DNA from: Billgrantia gudaonensis
GTDB taxonomy: Bacteria > Pseudomonadota > Gammaproteobacteria > Pseudomonadales > Halomonadaceae
Assembly: GCF_900100195.1 (NCBI RefSeq)
Contig: NZ_FNES01000010.1
Coordinates: forward strand, 62,001 to 126,000
DNA length: 64,000 bases
Direction: 5' to 3'
How positions within the stretch are numbered: the stretch's first letter is position 1; each line of letters opens with the position of its first letter. The position numbers and the translations under genes are program-made. This document shows positions 35,918-44,612 of this stretch, in pieces. The notes beneath the pieces were generated by a model. The model saw nothing but the letters and a program-made list of their open reading frames with translations, made no database searches and was not told where the DNA came from.

Positions 35918-36934
35918 TTACTCTTCGGTGACCGCTTCCAGATCGGCCTTGAACTGCTCGAGCAGCGCGGCACCGTCTTCTTCGGTCATCTCGAGGAAGG
36001 CTTCCTCGACCTGCGGCGCACGTTCGCGGAAGGTCTGGATCTGCTCTTCATCGAGGCGCGTCACGGTGCACTCGTCACAGGCTTCCATGATCTTGTCCAA
36101 CGACTCTTCGGCGAGCCCCTGGATGTGCTCGATGGTGTGGTCGTAGGCGGCTTCGGAGGCTTCGCGGATCAGCGTTTGATCTTCCTCGGACAGGCCATCG
36201 AAGAAGTCCTTGTTGGCCATCATGGCGGTGGTGAACCAGCCATGGCCGGTGAAGGTCAGGTGCGGGGACACCTCGTACAGGCCGCCGGATTCGATCCAGA
36301 AGATCGGGTTTTCCTGGCCGTCGATGATGCCGGTCTGCAGGCCGCCGTAGACTTCGCCCCAGGGCAGCGGGGTGGGCGTGGCGCCGAAGGCGTTGTAGGT
36401 CTCCGACAGCAGCGGATTGGTCATCACGCGGATCTTCTTGTTGTCGAAGTCCTCGGGTGACGTGATCGGCTCGTCGGCGGTGACCACCATCTCCCCTTCC
36501 GGGTACATCTGGAGCAGCTCCAGACCGTGCTCGGCGTAGAGCTCGGGGAACATTTCGTTGATGGCCTTGCTCTCGTCGAAGAACTCGAGGACCGTCTCCA
36601 TGTCGGTCGGCATCAGATACGGAATGAAGAAGATCTGCGCAGCCGGAATCAAGGAGCCGGTGAAGCCGGGCGACTGGTTGACGAACTGCAGGATGCCGTT
36701 CTGGGTCTGCTCCATGATGTCGTCGGATTCGCCCAGTTCGCCGAAGCGATAGACCTGAACGGAGTGATCGGAGTTGTCTTCGATGTGCTCCTTGAAGGCG
36801 TAGGCGAACACGTCCTGAACGTCACCTTCGAATTCCTCATGCGCATAGCGCCACTCGGCAGCCTGCACGGCACCGGTCATGCCGAACAGCAGGGCGCCGA
36901 CACTGGCAGCGGTCAACAGCTTGGTTGCCTTCAT
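35918..36934 (-). CDS. teaA: ectoine/hydroxyectoine-binding TRAP protein
   Basis: The 338-residue periplasmic receptor of TeaABC. Signal peptide 1-24 (ending VQAAEWRYAHEEFEGDVQDV). The sequence agrees closely with H. elongata TeaA throughout (VQVYRFGELGESDDIMEQTQNGILQFVNQSPGFTG, TPLPWGEVYGGLQTGIIDGQENPIFWIESGGLYEVSPHLTF), so ligand identity is well supported. The system recovers leaked or external compatible solutes under salt stress. Unlike the H. elongata protein as I recall it, there is a CDEC pair (Cys286, Cys289). ATG 36934 follows AAGGAGAAC. Confidence 0.96.
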   Translation of the reverse strand: MKATKLLTAASVGALLFGMTGAVQAAEWRYAHEEFEGDVQDVFAYAFKEHIEDNSDHSVQVYRFGELGESDDIMEQTQNGILQFVNQSPGFTGSLIPAAQIFFIPYLMPTDMETVLEFFDESKAINEMFPELYAEHGLELLQMYPEGEMVVTADEPITSPEDFDNKKIRVMTNPLLSETYNAFGATPTPLPWGEVYGGLQTGIIDGQENPIFWIESGGLYEVSPHLTFTGHGWFTTAMMANKDFFDGLSEEDQTLIREASEAAYDHTIEHIQGLAEESLDKIMEACDECTVTRLDEEQIQTFRERAPQVEEAFLEMTEEDGAALLEQFKADLEAVTEE

Positions 36935-37021
36935 TCTTGTGTTCTCCTTGCAGGTTGGAGCCCGAAAAACCTCAGCGTCCTCAGGCATCTTGATCAGCAC
37001 GATGGCTGGACAGGTAATTTC

Positions 37022-37050
37022 AGGCTAGCGTGGCCCCTATGGAGGGTCAA
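37022..37050 (-). promoter_or_regulatory. candidate teaA promoter
   Basis: The minus strand reads TTGACC (5/6), a 17-base spacer, then TAGCCT (3/6), about 88 bases before the teaA start. The weak -10 would suit an osmotically induced promoter, but this is inference. Confidence 0.45.
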
Positions 37051-37600
37051 GCCGGCTTTCCAGGGTTTGCAGGGCCATAAGTTGCGATTTTTTCTGCACT
37101 TGCCAACGGGCCGCCAACGTTGATGACAGTGGCGGAGGTGGCTTCGAGAGTGGCTCGAGGCGCGTCGTGCGTTCACCGAGACGCTGGAGAAGCGCCAGGG
37201 CGTGGTATTCGGCGGCGAGTTCGGCACGCTTGATGTCGCGGCGGACTCCCGCAACGCCGGCATCGCCGTGCGCCTGGGCCTTGAGCCTCCGGCGCAGGGC
37301 GCGCAGCGGTTGGGTGACCTCGCGCTGCCAGCGGTGCAGCTCGGCAAGCTCAGGCGGATCGCCGATGAGTCGTGCGCCATGATGATATAGCCAGACGTGC
37401 CACAACACTTCGCAGACGTCGAGTCCGGCATCGTCCTGCAGGGTGAGACAGGCTGCCTCGACGCCCTCGCGGGCATACAGCGCCAGGGCGAAGTCGATGA
37501 GCGGCGTCTCGTGCAGACGGCTGCGCAGCGCCGTGGCCCATGCGGTAGAATCGGGTGCCTCGCTCGGGCGGCGGCTGCCTCGTTGGCCGTTTCCCGTCAT
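37037..37600 (-). CDS. TIGR02444 family protein of unknown function
   Basis: A 187-residue soluble protein. The family core is LIDFALALYAREGVEAACLTLQDDAGLDVCEVLWHVWLYHHGARL, with REVTQPLRALRRRLK after it; the C-terminal third is variable and basic. No catalytic motif is visible. Its 5' end and that of the divergent yheS gene are close, a pairing also found in Pseudomonas. No function can be given. Confidence 0.8.
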   Translation of the reverse strand: MTGNGQRGSRRPSEAPDSTAWATALRSRLHETPLIDFALALYAREGVEAACLTLQDDAGLDVCEVLWHVWLYHHGARLIGDPPELAELHRWQREVTQPLRALRRRLKAQAHGDAGVAGVRRDIKRAELAAEYHALALLQRLGERTTRLEPLSKPPPPLSSTLAARWQVQKKSQLMALQTLESRLDPP

Positions 37601-37632
37601 CGCTTCACCCCTTCATGACGCGCGGAGCCTGC

Positions 37633-39582
37633 ATGATTGCACTACGCCAGGTCACCCTGCAACGCGGTACTCAACGCTTGCTGGAAGGCGCCGACCTGAC
37701 CCTGCACGCCGGCCACAAGGCGGGCATCGTCGGTGCCAACGGTACCGGCAAGTCGAGCTTGTTCCAGCTGCTGCTCGGCGAGCTGGCCACGGACAGCGGC
37801 GAGGTCGAAATGAGCGGTGGGCAGCGCATCGCTCACATGGCCCAGGAAGTGGCGTCCCTCGACCGTCCGATCGTCGACTACGTGCTCGATGGCCACCAGG
37901 AGCTACGCCGGGTCGAGGCGGATCTGGCGGCTGCCCGCGGTGCCGGAGATGATCACCGCGAGGCCGAACTGCACGGCGTGATCGAGGCGCTGGACGGCTA
38001 CAGCGCGCCGGCACGCGCCGCTCAGCTGCTGGTGGGGCTGGGTTTCGAGCAGGCGGATCTGCAGCGGCCGCTGGCCGATTTCTCCGGCGGCTGGCGCATG
38101 CGCGTCGGGTTGGCACGCACGCTGTTCATGCCGTCGGACCTGCTGCTGCTCGACGAACCCACCAACCATCTGGATCTCGATGCCCTGCTGTGGCTCGAGC
38201 AGTGGTTGGTTCGCTATCCAGGGACGCTGTTGCTGATCTCCCACGATCGCGACTTCCTCGACGCGGTGTGTGACCACATCGTGCATTTCGACCGCCAGTC
38301 GCTGGTCCTCTACCGCGGCAACTACTCCACTTTCGAGCGCACCCGTGCCGAGAAGCTGGCGCTGCAGCAGGCAGAGGCGGCCAAGCAGCAGGCGCGGCGC
38401 GAGGAGATCGAGCGCTTCGTGGCCCGCTTTCGCTACAAGGCCACCAAGGCGCGCCAGGCACAGAGCCGGCTCAAGATGCTCGAGCGCATGGGCGATATTG
38501 CCGTGGCCCATGCCGACTCGCCCTTCCACTTCACCATTCCCTCGTCGGACAAGACCTCCCATCCGCTGCTGGTGCTCGACGAGGCGCGGCTGGGCTATCG
38601 CGACGACAACGGTCACGAGACGACCCAATTGGATGCGGTCAAGGTCACGCTGCTGCCCGGTCAGCGCATCGGGCTGCTGGGGCCCAACGGGGCAGGCAAG
38701 TCGACGCTGATCAAATCGCTGACCGGCGATCTGCCGCTGCTCGACGGCAAGCGCGTGGCCGGCGAGCATCTGGCCGTCGGCTACTTTGCCCAACACCAGC
38801 TGGAGGGGTTGGATCTCGCCGCCACGCCTTTCCAGCACGTGCAGCGTCTCTCGCCCACGGCGGCCGATCTGGACATCCGCCAGTTCCTGGGTGGGTTCGG
38901 CTTCCATGGCGACGACGTCTTCGCCGAGGTGGGGCGTTTCTCCGGCGGCGAGAAGGCGCGCCTGGCGCTGGCGCTGGTGGCCTGGCAGAAGCCCAATCTG
39001 CTGCTGCTCGACGAACCGACCAACCACCTCGATCTGGAGATGCGCGAGGCGCTCACCGAAGCGCTGGCGAGCTTCGAGGGGACGGTGATCCTGGTCTCTC
39101 ACGACCGTCACCTGCTGCGTGCCACCGTCGACGAGTTCTGGCGTGTGGCCGACCATCGCGTCGAGCCCTTCGACGGCGACCTGGAAGACTACCGTGCCTG
39201 GCTCAAGGAGCGACTGGAGGGTGTGCGCCGCGAAGCCCGCGCCGAGAAGAGCGAGCGCAAGGCCGAAGGCGAAGCTTCCAAGGAGGGTCGCAAGGCCGCA
39301 CGCCGCGCTGCCGCGGAGCTTCGCGAACAGCTGCGGCCGCTCAAGAAGGCGCGCGACCGGGCCGAACGCGCCATGGACGAGGTCCAGGCCGAACTCGCCG
39401 CCGTGGAGGAGGCGCTGGCCGACGCCGAGCTCTACACCGACCCGGCGCGCAAGGGCGAGCTCACCGAGCGCCTGGCCCGCCAGGGCGAACTCAAGTCGCG
39501 GCTGGAGACGCTGGAGGCCGACTGGCTGACCGCCGAGGAGACGCTGGAGGCGATGGAGACCGAGCTGCAGGGCAACGCTTAG
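37633..39582 (+). CDS. yheS: ABC-F family ATPase YheS
   Basis: A 649-residue cytosolic ABC-F protein with two ATPase domains and no membrane part. Walker A motifs VGANGTGKSS and LGPNGAGKST; signatures DFSGGWRMRVGLA and RFSGGEKARLALA; Walker B motifs LLLLDEPTNHLDLD and LLLLDEPTNHLDLE. The linker ARFRYKATKARQAQSRLKMLERM is the P-site tRNA interaction motif region, and a charged coiled coil ends the protein. Similarity to E. coli YheS runs end to end. ABC-F proteins act on stalled ribosomes. Start ATG 37633 chosen by alignment to YheS (MI.LRQ). Confidence 0.94.
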   Translation: MIALRQVTLQRGTQRLLEGADLTLHAGHKAGIVGANGTGKSSLFQLLLGELATDSGEVEMSGGQRIAHMAQEVASLDRPIVDYVLDGHQELRRVEADLAAARGAGDDHREAELHGVIEALDGYSAPARAAQLLVGLGFEQADLQRPLADFSGGWRMRVGLARTLFMPSDLLLLDEPTNHLDLDALLWLEQWLVRYPGTLLLISHDRDFLDAVCDHIVHFDRQSLVLYRGNYSTFERTRAEKLALQQAEAAKQQARREEIERFVARFRYKATKARQAQSRLKMLERMGDIAVAHADSPFHFTIPSSDKTSHPLLVLDEARLGYRDDNGHETTQLDAVKVTLLPGQRIGLLGPNGAGKSTLIKSLTGDLPLLDGKRVAGEHLAVGYFAQHQLEGLDLAATPFQHVQRLSPTAADLDIRQFLGGFGFHGDDVFAEVGRFSGGEKARLALALVAWQKPNLLLLDEPTNHLDLEMREALTEALASFEGTVILVSHDRHLLRATVDEFWRVADHRVEPFDGDLEDYRAWLKERLEGVRREARAEKSERKAEGEASKEGRKAARRAAAELREQLRPLKKARDRAERAMDEVQAELAAVEEALADAELYTDPARKGELTERLARQGELKSRLETLEADWLTAEETLEAMETELQGNA

Positions 39583-39750
39583 CCATGCTGACATCACGGC
39601 TTTTCCGACGACAGGTCTGCGCGGGGGCGCTGTGAATCCCTCCCTGGACGCTACTTCTTCCTTCCCTGGAAGAAGCCCCCCGGTTCGACCTATCCCTGGC
39701 GCCGCTCGCGTCAGGCGTCAGCCGCTATCCCCCTGAGGTGCTCGGTGCTT
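39583..39750. other. intergenic region, no gene seen
   Basis: The gap between the convergent yheS and dtd genes holds one 8-bp hairpin (CTTCTTCC/GGAAGAAG, 39654-39675) without a T-run; no other feature was seen. Confidence 0.6.
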
Positions 39751-40188
39751 TCAGCTTTCCAGCAGAAACGTCACCGGTCCGTCGTTGATCAGTTCGACCT
39801 GCATGTTGGCGGCGAACTCGCCGCTCGCCACCTGGGGCCAGGCGGTCCGGGCCCGCTCCAGCAGGTAGTGGAAGAGCCGTTCGCCCTCGGCGGGCGGGGC
39901 GGCGCTGGAGAAGCTGGGACGTAGCCCCTTGCGAGTATCGGCGGCCAGGGTGAACTGCGATACCAGCAACAGGCCACCTTCCACCTGTTGCAGGTTCAGA
40001 TTCATCTTGTCGTCGGCATCGGCGAACACCCGGTAGTGCAGCAGTTTGTGCAGCAGCTTGTCGGCGGAGGCTTCGTCGTCTCCCTTCTCGATGCCGATCA
40101 GTGCCAGCAGACCCTGGTCGATGCGGCCGGTCTCACGGCCGTCTACCGTCACGCTGGCATGACGAACCCGTTGGATCAGGGCGCGCAT
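39751..40188 (-). CDS. dtd: D-aminoacyl-tRNA deacylase
   Basis: A 145-residue enzyme that removes D-amino acids (and glycine from tRNA-Ala) from mischarged tRNA. N-terminal [17 protein letters not shown], the active-site SQF ([15 protein letters not shown]) and the cross-subunit GPVT near the C-terminus ([12 protein letters not shown]) are present. ATG 40188 gives the standard N-terminus. Confidence 0.96.
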   Translation of the reverse strand: MRALIQRVRHASVTVDGRETGRIDQGLLALIGIEKGDDEASADKLLHKLLHYRVFADADDKMNLNLQQVEGGLLLVSQFTLAADTRKGLRPSFSSAAPPAEGERLFHYLLERARTAWPQVASGEFAANMQVELINDGPVTFLLES

Positions 40189-40245
40189 GGCGGGCTTCCC
40201 TCCGTGTGGCGAAAGCGCCGAGGGTAGCACGCGGGTCGGGAGCTC

Positions 40246-41091
40246 TCACCAGGCGCGACACAGCATGATGTCGCAGTGGGGCTCGGTGAGCAGCGCCTCG
40301 GTGATATGGCTCTGGCGGCCCAACTGGCCGCGGCTGCCCAGCGCCAGCAGATCCGGGGGTTGGCGGCGCAGGCGGGTCAGCAGCACCTCGAGGGGATCGC
40401 CCTGCTCCAGCACCAGCTCCAGCTCCGGCACGTCGTCGAGTTCGCTCATCAGCCGGTCGACCTCGCGTTCCAGCTGGTTGCGCAGGCGCCCCACCTCACG
40501 GTCGCGCCAGCGGGCATAGTCGCCCTGGGAGCCTAGTTCGCGTTCGCCGGGAATGTCCCAGGCGTGCAGCAGCGTCAGCCGGGCCTCGGGAAACCGTTTG
40601 AGGGTTTCGCGCAAGGTATGGCGGCAGGCCAGCGAGAAGTCCACCGGCACCAGAACGTCCTCCCAGTCGCGGCTGGCCGGCTGGCTCACCGACAACACGG
40701 GGCACGGGGCGCTGCGCAGCACCCTGGCCAGCGTGGTGCCGGCCACCAGATCGGGCTGGCCGCGCTTGCGGTGGGAGCCCAGCACGATCATGTCCACCTC
40801 GCGGTCGTGCGCTTCGCGTACGATCTCGGCATAGGGGGCGCCAGCTACCGTTTGCAGCAGAGTGCGCGGCTCGGGAAGGGCATAGTCTTCGCGGATGTCC
40901 GTCAGCGTGGCCTGCATGTCGGCGACCACGGCATCCTCCAGGTCGTGCAGCACGCGGTGGGGCAGGTAGGGGTCGAGTACGTGGACGACATCGAGGCGCG
41001 CACCGTTCTCGGTGGCCAGGCGAATGGCGCGGGCGAAGGCGGCACGGTTCTCGGCGGACAGGTCGCAGGCGAAGAGCAGGGTCTGGGTCAT
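40246..41091 (-). CDS. tandem-domain universal stress protein
   Basis: A 281-residue protein with two Usp domains (about 1-140 and 146-281). The first has the ATP-binding GxxGx9GS-type end (GSHRKRGQPDLVAGTTLARVLRSAPCPVL), the second a similar GSRGQLGRQSHITEALLTEPHCDIML. Tandem Usp proteins of this kind resemble UspE. The ATG at 41091 is preceded by GGGAGGGAG, which is completely inside a predicted stem. It lies 57 bases upstream of dtd on the same strand. Confidence 0.9.
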   Translation of the reverse strand: MTQTLLFACDLSAENRAAFARAIRLATENGARLDVVHVLDPYLPHRVLHDLEDAVVADMQATLTDIREDYALPEPRTLLQTVAGAPYAEIVREAHDREVDMIVLGSHRKRGQPDLVAGTTLARVLRSAPCPVLSVSQPASRDWEDVLVPVDFSLACRHTLRETLKRFPEARLTLLHAWDIPGERELGSQGDYARWRDREVGRLRNQLEREVDRLMSELDDVPELELVLEQGDPLEVLLTRLRRQPPDLLALGSRGQLGRQSHITEALLTEPHCDIMLCRAW

Positions 41092-41092
41092 G

Positions 41093-41153
41093 GTGACTCC
41101 CTCCCATGTCGGATGATCCCGGCGGGACAGTCTCAGCATGGGTGGGGAGTCAC
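41093..41153 (-). promoter_or_regulatory. hairpin enclosing the ribosome site of the universal stress gene
   Basis: On the minus strand, GTGACTCCC plus CCCATG (41153-41137) can pair with CATGGG plus GGGAGTCAC (41108-41093): 15 base pairs broken only by a small internal loop. The 3' arm contains the full ribosome site GGGAGGGAG, and the start codon is one base beyond it. The 28-base loop holds a further short stem (TCCC/GGGA). This suggests an RNA thermometer or other translation switch, if transcription begins upstream of 41153. Confidence 0.55.
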
Positions 41154-41252
41154 GGTACTGCAAGCGCGCCCGCTTACCACCTAGGGTAATGGCAGTCGAA
41201 CACGACGAGGTGCGCGACAGGCCGAGAGCAACCTAACTGCGATAGCCCTACC

Positions 41253-42065
41253 TTACCACCAGGCGTGGAAGTGATGGACTGGCCCCTGGCCCTGACCCAC
41301 GTCAAGGCGCGAGCTCGCCGTCAGCGCTGCTTCTAGCCATGCTTTGGCGGTGGTCACTGCATCGGGCAGGGCGTCGCCATGGGCCAGGCGAGCGGCGATT
41401 GCCGAAGAGAGCGTGCACCCCGTGCCGTGGAGGTTGGCGGTATCGACCCGTGAGCCTTCGAGCCAGATCGCATCGCCAGCGGTGATCAGTAGGTCGGGGC
41501 ACTCCCTCCCGGGTAGGTGGCCTCCCTTGAGCAGGGTCGCTCCGGCACCCAGGTCGCGCAGGGGGGCGGCCAGTGCTTCCATCGCGGTACGGCTGTGCGG
41601 CGTCAGTCGATCGAGCAGCACCGCTGCCTCCGGCAGGTTGGGAGTGACAACGTCGGCGAGCGGTACCAGCAGATCGCGCACTGCAGCGATGCCGGCATCG
41701 TCGACCAATACGTCGCCACTCTTGGCCACCATGACCGGATCGAGGACGATCCACCGCGGCCGGCAGCGTTCGAGTGACGCACGAATCGTCTCGGCGACGT
41801 CGCGGCTGGCCACCATGCCGATCTTCACGGCGTCGATGGTGACGTCGTCGAGCAACGTGGCGAGCTGGGTGTCGATGAAGCCGGACGGTATGGGGTGAAC
41901 GCCGCTGACGCCGCGCGTGTTCTGGGCGGTCAAGGCGGTGATCACGCTGGTACCATAGACGCCGAGTGCCGAGAAGGTCTTGAGGTCGGCCTGGATGCCG
42001 GCGCCGCCGCTGGGATCGGAGCCGGCAATGGTCAGCGCATTGGGTATCGTTCGAGACTGTGTCAT
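41253..42065 (-). CDS. thiD: hydroxymethylpyrimidine/phosphomethylpyrimidine kinase
   Basis: A 270-residue ribokinase-fold kinase that phosphorylates HMP and HMP-P in thiamine synthesis. Marks: [31 protein letters not shown] at the N-terminus, [30 protein letters not shown] and the anion-hole segment [19 protein letters not shown] 42065 gives the family start; six upstream codons are rejected. It is divergent from yqaA by 45 bases. Confidence 0.95.
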   Translation of the reverse strand: MTQSRTIPNALTIAGSDPSGGAGIQADLKTFSALGVYGTSVITALTAQNTRGVSGVHPIPSGFIDTQLATLLDDVTIDAVKIGMVASRDVAETIRASLERCRPRWIVLDPVMVAKSGDVLVDDAGIAAVRDLLVPLADVVTPNLPEAAVLLDRLTPHSRTAMEALAAPLRDLGAGATLLKGGHLPGRECPDLLITAGDAIWLEGSRVDTANLHGTGCTLSSAIAARLAHGDALPDAVTTAKAWLEAALTASSRLDVGQGQGPVHHFHAWW

Positions 42066-42110
42066 GAGGTCAAGGTATCGCAAGGCAGTATCAAAGCGTG
42101 AAAGTCACCC

Positions 42111-42542
42111 GTGCTGAGTCTATTCGTGGTGTCGCTGGTCAGCGCTACCCTGCTGCCGGGGGGCTCCGAGGTGTGGCTGGCCCGGCTCTGGTGCCGGGGC
42201 GAGCACGTGCTCATGCTATGGGCGGTGGCCACGTTCGGCAACACTCTGGGTAGCCTGATCAACGTCACCTTGGGGCGCTATGCCAGACGCTTCCAGGACC
42301 GCCGCTGGTTTCCCGCCTCACGCGAGGGGCTGGTGCGCGCCGAGCGCTGGTACCGGCGTTTCGGCGAGTGGAGCCTGCTGGCCTCCTGGGCGCCGATAGT
42401 GGGTGACCCACTCACGGTTCTGGCCGGCGTGCTGCGCTTGCCCTGGTGGCGGGCCCTGCTGCTGATCGCCCTGGCCAAGGGGAGCCGCTATGCGGTCGTG
42501 CTCCTCCTGGCTCAGGCGTGGCTGGCTCCACTCTGCCAGTAG
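42111..42542 (+). CDS. yqaA: YqaA family membrane protein (DedA/SNARE-associated type)
   Basis: A 143-residue inner-membrane protein. The core [72 protein letters not shown] aligns with E. coli YqaA. The GDP segment in the re-entrant region is characteristic. GTG 42111 is the only good start after an in-frame stop; the N-terminus is about 8 residues shorter than in E. coli. The role of the family is unsettled; DedA relatives are lipid or undecaprenyl-phosphate flippases. Confidence 0.8.
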   Translation: MLSLFVVSLVSATLLPGGSEVWLARLWCRGEHVLMLWAVATFGNTLGSLINVTLGRYARRFQDRRWFPASREGLVRAERWYRRFGEWSLLASWAPIVGDPLTVLAGVLRLPWWRALLLIALAKGSRYAVVLLLAQAWLAPLCQ

Positions 42543-42564
42543 TTCCTTGTCCGACATCCCTGTC

Positions 42565-43977
42565 CTACAGAATCGAAGGCAGCCAGGTGGCCAGGCCCGG
42601 GAACAGCGCCAGGGCCAGAAGCATGCCGAGCTGCAGCAGGATGAAGGGAATCACGCCCTTGTAGATGGCCGACGTGGGGACGGATTCCGGTGTCACCCCG
42701 CGCAAATAGAAGAGAGCGAAGCCGAACGGCGGAGTGAGGAAGGAGGTCTGCAGGTTCACTGCGATCATGATGCCCAGCCAGATGGGGTCGATGTCCATCA
42801 TCAGCAGTACCGGACCGACGATCGGCACCACCACGAAGGTGATTTCGATGAAGTCGAGGATGAAGCCGAGCAGGAAGATCACCAGCATCACCACCAGAGT
42901 GGCGCCCACCACGCCGCCCGGCAATGATTCGAACAGCTCGGTGACCAGCGCCTCGCCGCCGAAGGCGCGAAACACCAGCGAGAAGAGCGCGGCACCGATC
43001 AGGATCATGAACACCATGCTGGTCACCTGGGTCGTGGCGTAGACCGATTCGCGCAGCATGGACAGGTCGACGCGACGGTTGGCCAGTGCCAGCAACAGCG
43101 CGCCCGTGGCGCCTACCGCCGAGGCTTCCGTGGGCGTGGCCAGGCCACCGAGTATCGAGCCCAGCACAGCGATGATGAGAAGCACTGGCGGTATGAGTCC
43201 CTTGAACAGCAGCGGCCATAGGCTGCCGGCATGGCCCAGCTCGGCCATCAGGGCCTCGCGGTCGGCGGCTGGCGCTGCCTGGGGGCGCAGCCAGGCGGTG
43301 ATCGTCACGTAAAGGATATAAGCGACCACCAGCAGCAGGCCGGGAATCAGCGCTCCGACGAACAGGTCGCCTACCGATACCGTTTTGGGGCTCCAGACGC
43401 CCATGGCGAGCTGGGCCTGCTGGTAGGCATTGGACAGCACGTCACCCAGCAGCACCAGGGCGATGGATGGCGGGATGATCTGCCCCAGGGTGCCGGTGGC
43501 GCAGATGCTGCCCGTGGCAAGCTGTGGGGAATAGCCGCGCTTGAGCATCGTGGGCAGCGACAGCAGGCCCATGGTGACCACCGTGGCGCCGACGATGCCG
43601 GTGGAGGCAGCCAGCAGCATGCCCACCAGCACCACGGCGATGCCCAGACCGCCCCGCAGTGCGCCGAACAGCAGCGTCATGGCGTCGAGCAGCGTCTCGG
43701 CAACCCGCGACTTCTCCAGCAGCACCCCCATGAGCACGAACAGCGGCACGGCCAGCAGGGTCTGATTGGTCATGATGCCGTAGAGGCGGTTGGGCATGGC
43801 TTCCAGGTAGCGTGCCTCGAAAGGCACCGGCACGCCCAACTGGAGCAGGAAATGGCCGAGGCCGGCGAACAGCAGAGCGGTACCGGCCAGCGTCAGCGCC
43901 ACCGGATAGCCGAGCATCAGGGCCGCGCAGACGGTAGCAAACAACAGCAGCGGCAGGAATTCGAGCAGCACCTCCAC
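42565..43977 (-). CDS. TRAP transporter large permease (DctM type)
   Basis: A 470-residue membrane protein of 12 or more helices, longer than TeaC, of the subtype with an extended loop after the first third (EARYLEAMPNRLYGIMTNQTLLAVPLFVLMGVLLEKSRVAETLLDAM). GIVGATVVTMGLLSLPTMLKRGYSPQLATGSICATGTLGQIIPPSIALVLLGDVLS is characteristic of the mannitol/chloroaromatic-type TRAP group. It lies one base from the small subunit gene, forming a two-gene permease operon without a binding-protein gene. Substrate unknown. Confidence 0.92.
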   Translation of the reverse strand: MEVLLEFLPLLLFATVCAALMLGYPVALTLAGTALLFAGLGHFLLQLGVPVPFEARYLEAMPNRLYGIMTNQTLLAVPLFVLMGVLLEKSRVAETLLDAMTLLFGALRGGLGIAVVLVGMLLAASTGIVGATVVTMGLLSLPTMLKRGYSPQLATGSICATGTLGQIIPPSIALVLLGDVLSNAYQQAQLAMGVWSPKTVSVGDLFVGALIPGLLLVVAYILYVTITAWLRPQAAPAADREALMAELGHAGSLWPLLFKGLIPPVLLIIAVLGSILGGLATPTEASAVGATGALLLALANRRVDLSMLRESVYATTQVTSMVFMILIGAALFSLVFRAFGGEALVTELFESLPGGVVGATLVVMLVIFLLGFILDFIEITFVVVPIVGPVLLMMDIDPIWLGIMIAVNLQTSFLTPPFGFALFYLRGVTPESVPTSAIYKGVIPFILLQLGMLLALALFPGLATWLPSIL

Positions 43978-43978
43978 G

Positions 43979-44548
43979 TCAGATTCCCTCCTGATGATCG
44001 GGGGTGTCCGGTCGGGCCGGCGGGGGGTCGTGAGGGGCGCTTCCGCGCAGGATCAGCCACTGACGCACTGCCTGGGCGACGCCCTGCAACAGGAGTAGTG
44101 CCACCATGACCAGGATCAGCGTCTTGAGCAGGAAGATGCCGGGAATGCCGCCGTCCGGCGAGCGCTCGAGGATCGCCCAACTGCTCAGTACGTAGTCCAG
44201 GCTGCTGACGGCGATGAACAGCGTGACCGGCAGCAGCAGCAGCAGGGTGCCGGCGAGGTCGATGGCGGCCCGGCCTCGGGTCGATAGCTTGCGGTAGAAG
44301 ATATCCACGCGCACATGGCCGTCGCGGCGCAGCGTCCAGGCCGCGCCCAGCATGAAGACGGCGGCATGCATGTACATGACCGACTCCTGTATCACGATGC
44401 TGTGGATGCCGAAGACGTAACGCATGACCACGATGGCGAACTGCAGCAGCATCATGATCAGTACCAGCCAGGCGACAGAGCGCCCCACGGCCTCGGTCAG
44501 GTCATCGAGCCGTCGCAGTACAGCCCGTTCACGATTCGTGGAGGGCAT
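43979..44548 (-). CDS. TRAP transporter small permease (DctQ type)
   Basis: A 189-residue four-helix subunit. Core: SVAWLVLIMMLLQFAIVVMRYVFGIHSIVIQESVMYMHAAVFMLGAAWTLRRDGHVRVDIFYRKLSTRGRAAIDL. ATG 44548 follows GAGAG; an upstream in-frame start at 44629 is rejected because it would add an unrelated polar extension. No DctP-type gene lies on either side. Confidence 0.9.
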   Translation of the reverse strand: MPSTNRERAVLRRLDDLTEAVGRSVAWLVLIMMLLQFAIVVMRYVFGIHSIVIQESVMYMHAAVFMLGAAWTLRRDGHVRVDIFYRKLSTRGRAAIDLAGTLLLLLPVTLFIAVSSLDYVLSSWAILERSPDGGIPGIFLLKTLILVMVALLLLQGVAQAVRQWLILRGSAPHDPPPARPDTPDHQEGI

Positions 44549-44612
44549 GAAGACTCTCTCGTTGGTTGATGCGGATAACGGGAGGGCATCATCGCCGATT
44601 CGCTGCGACGAG

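Noticed and set aside
37903-39597. 564-residue minus-strand open frame opposite yheS
   Set aside because: Antisense shadow; no domain, and yheS matches its family end to end.
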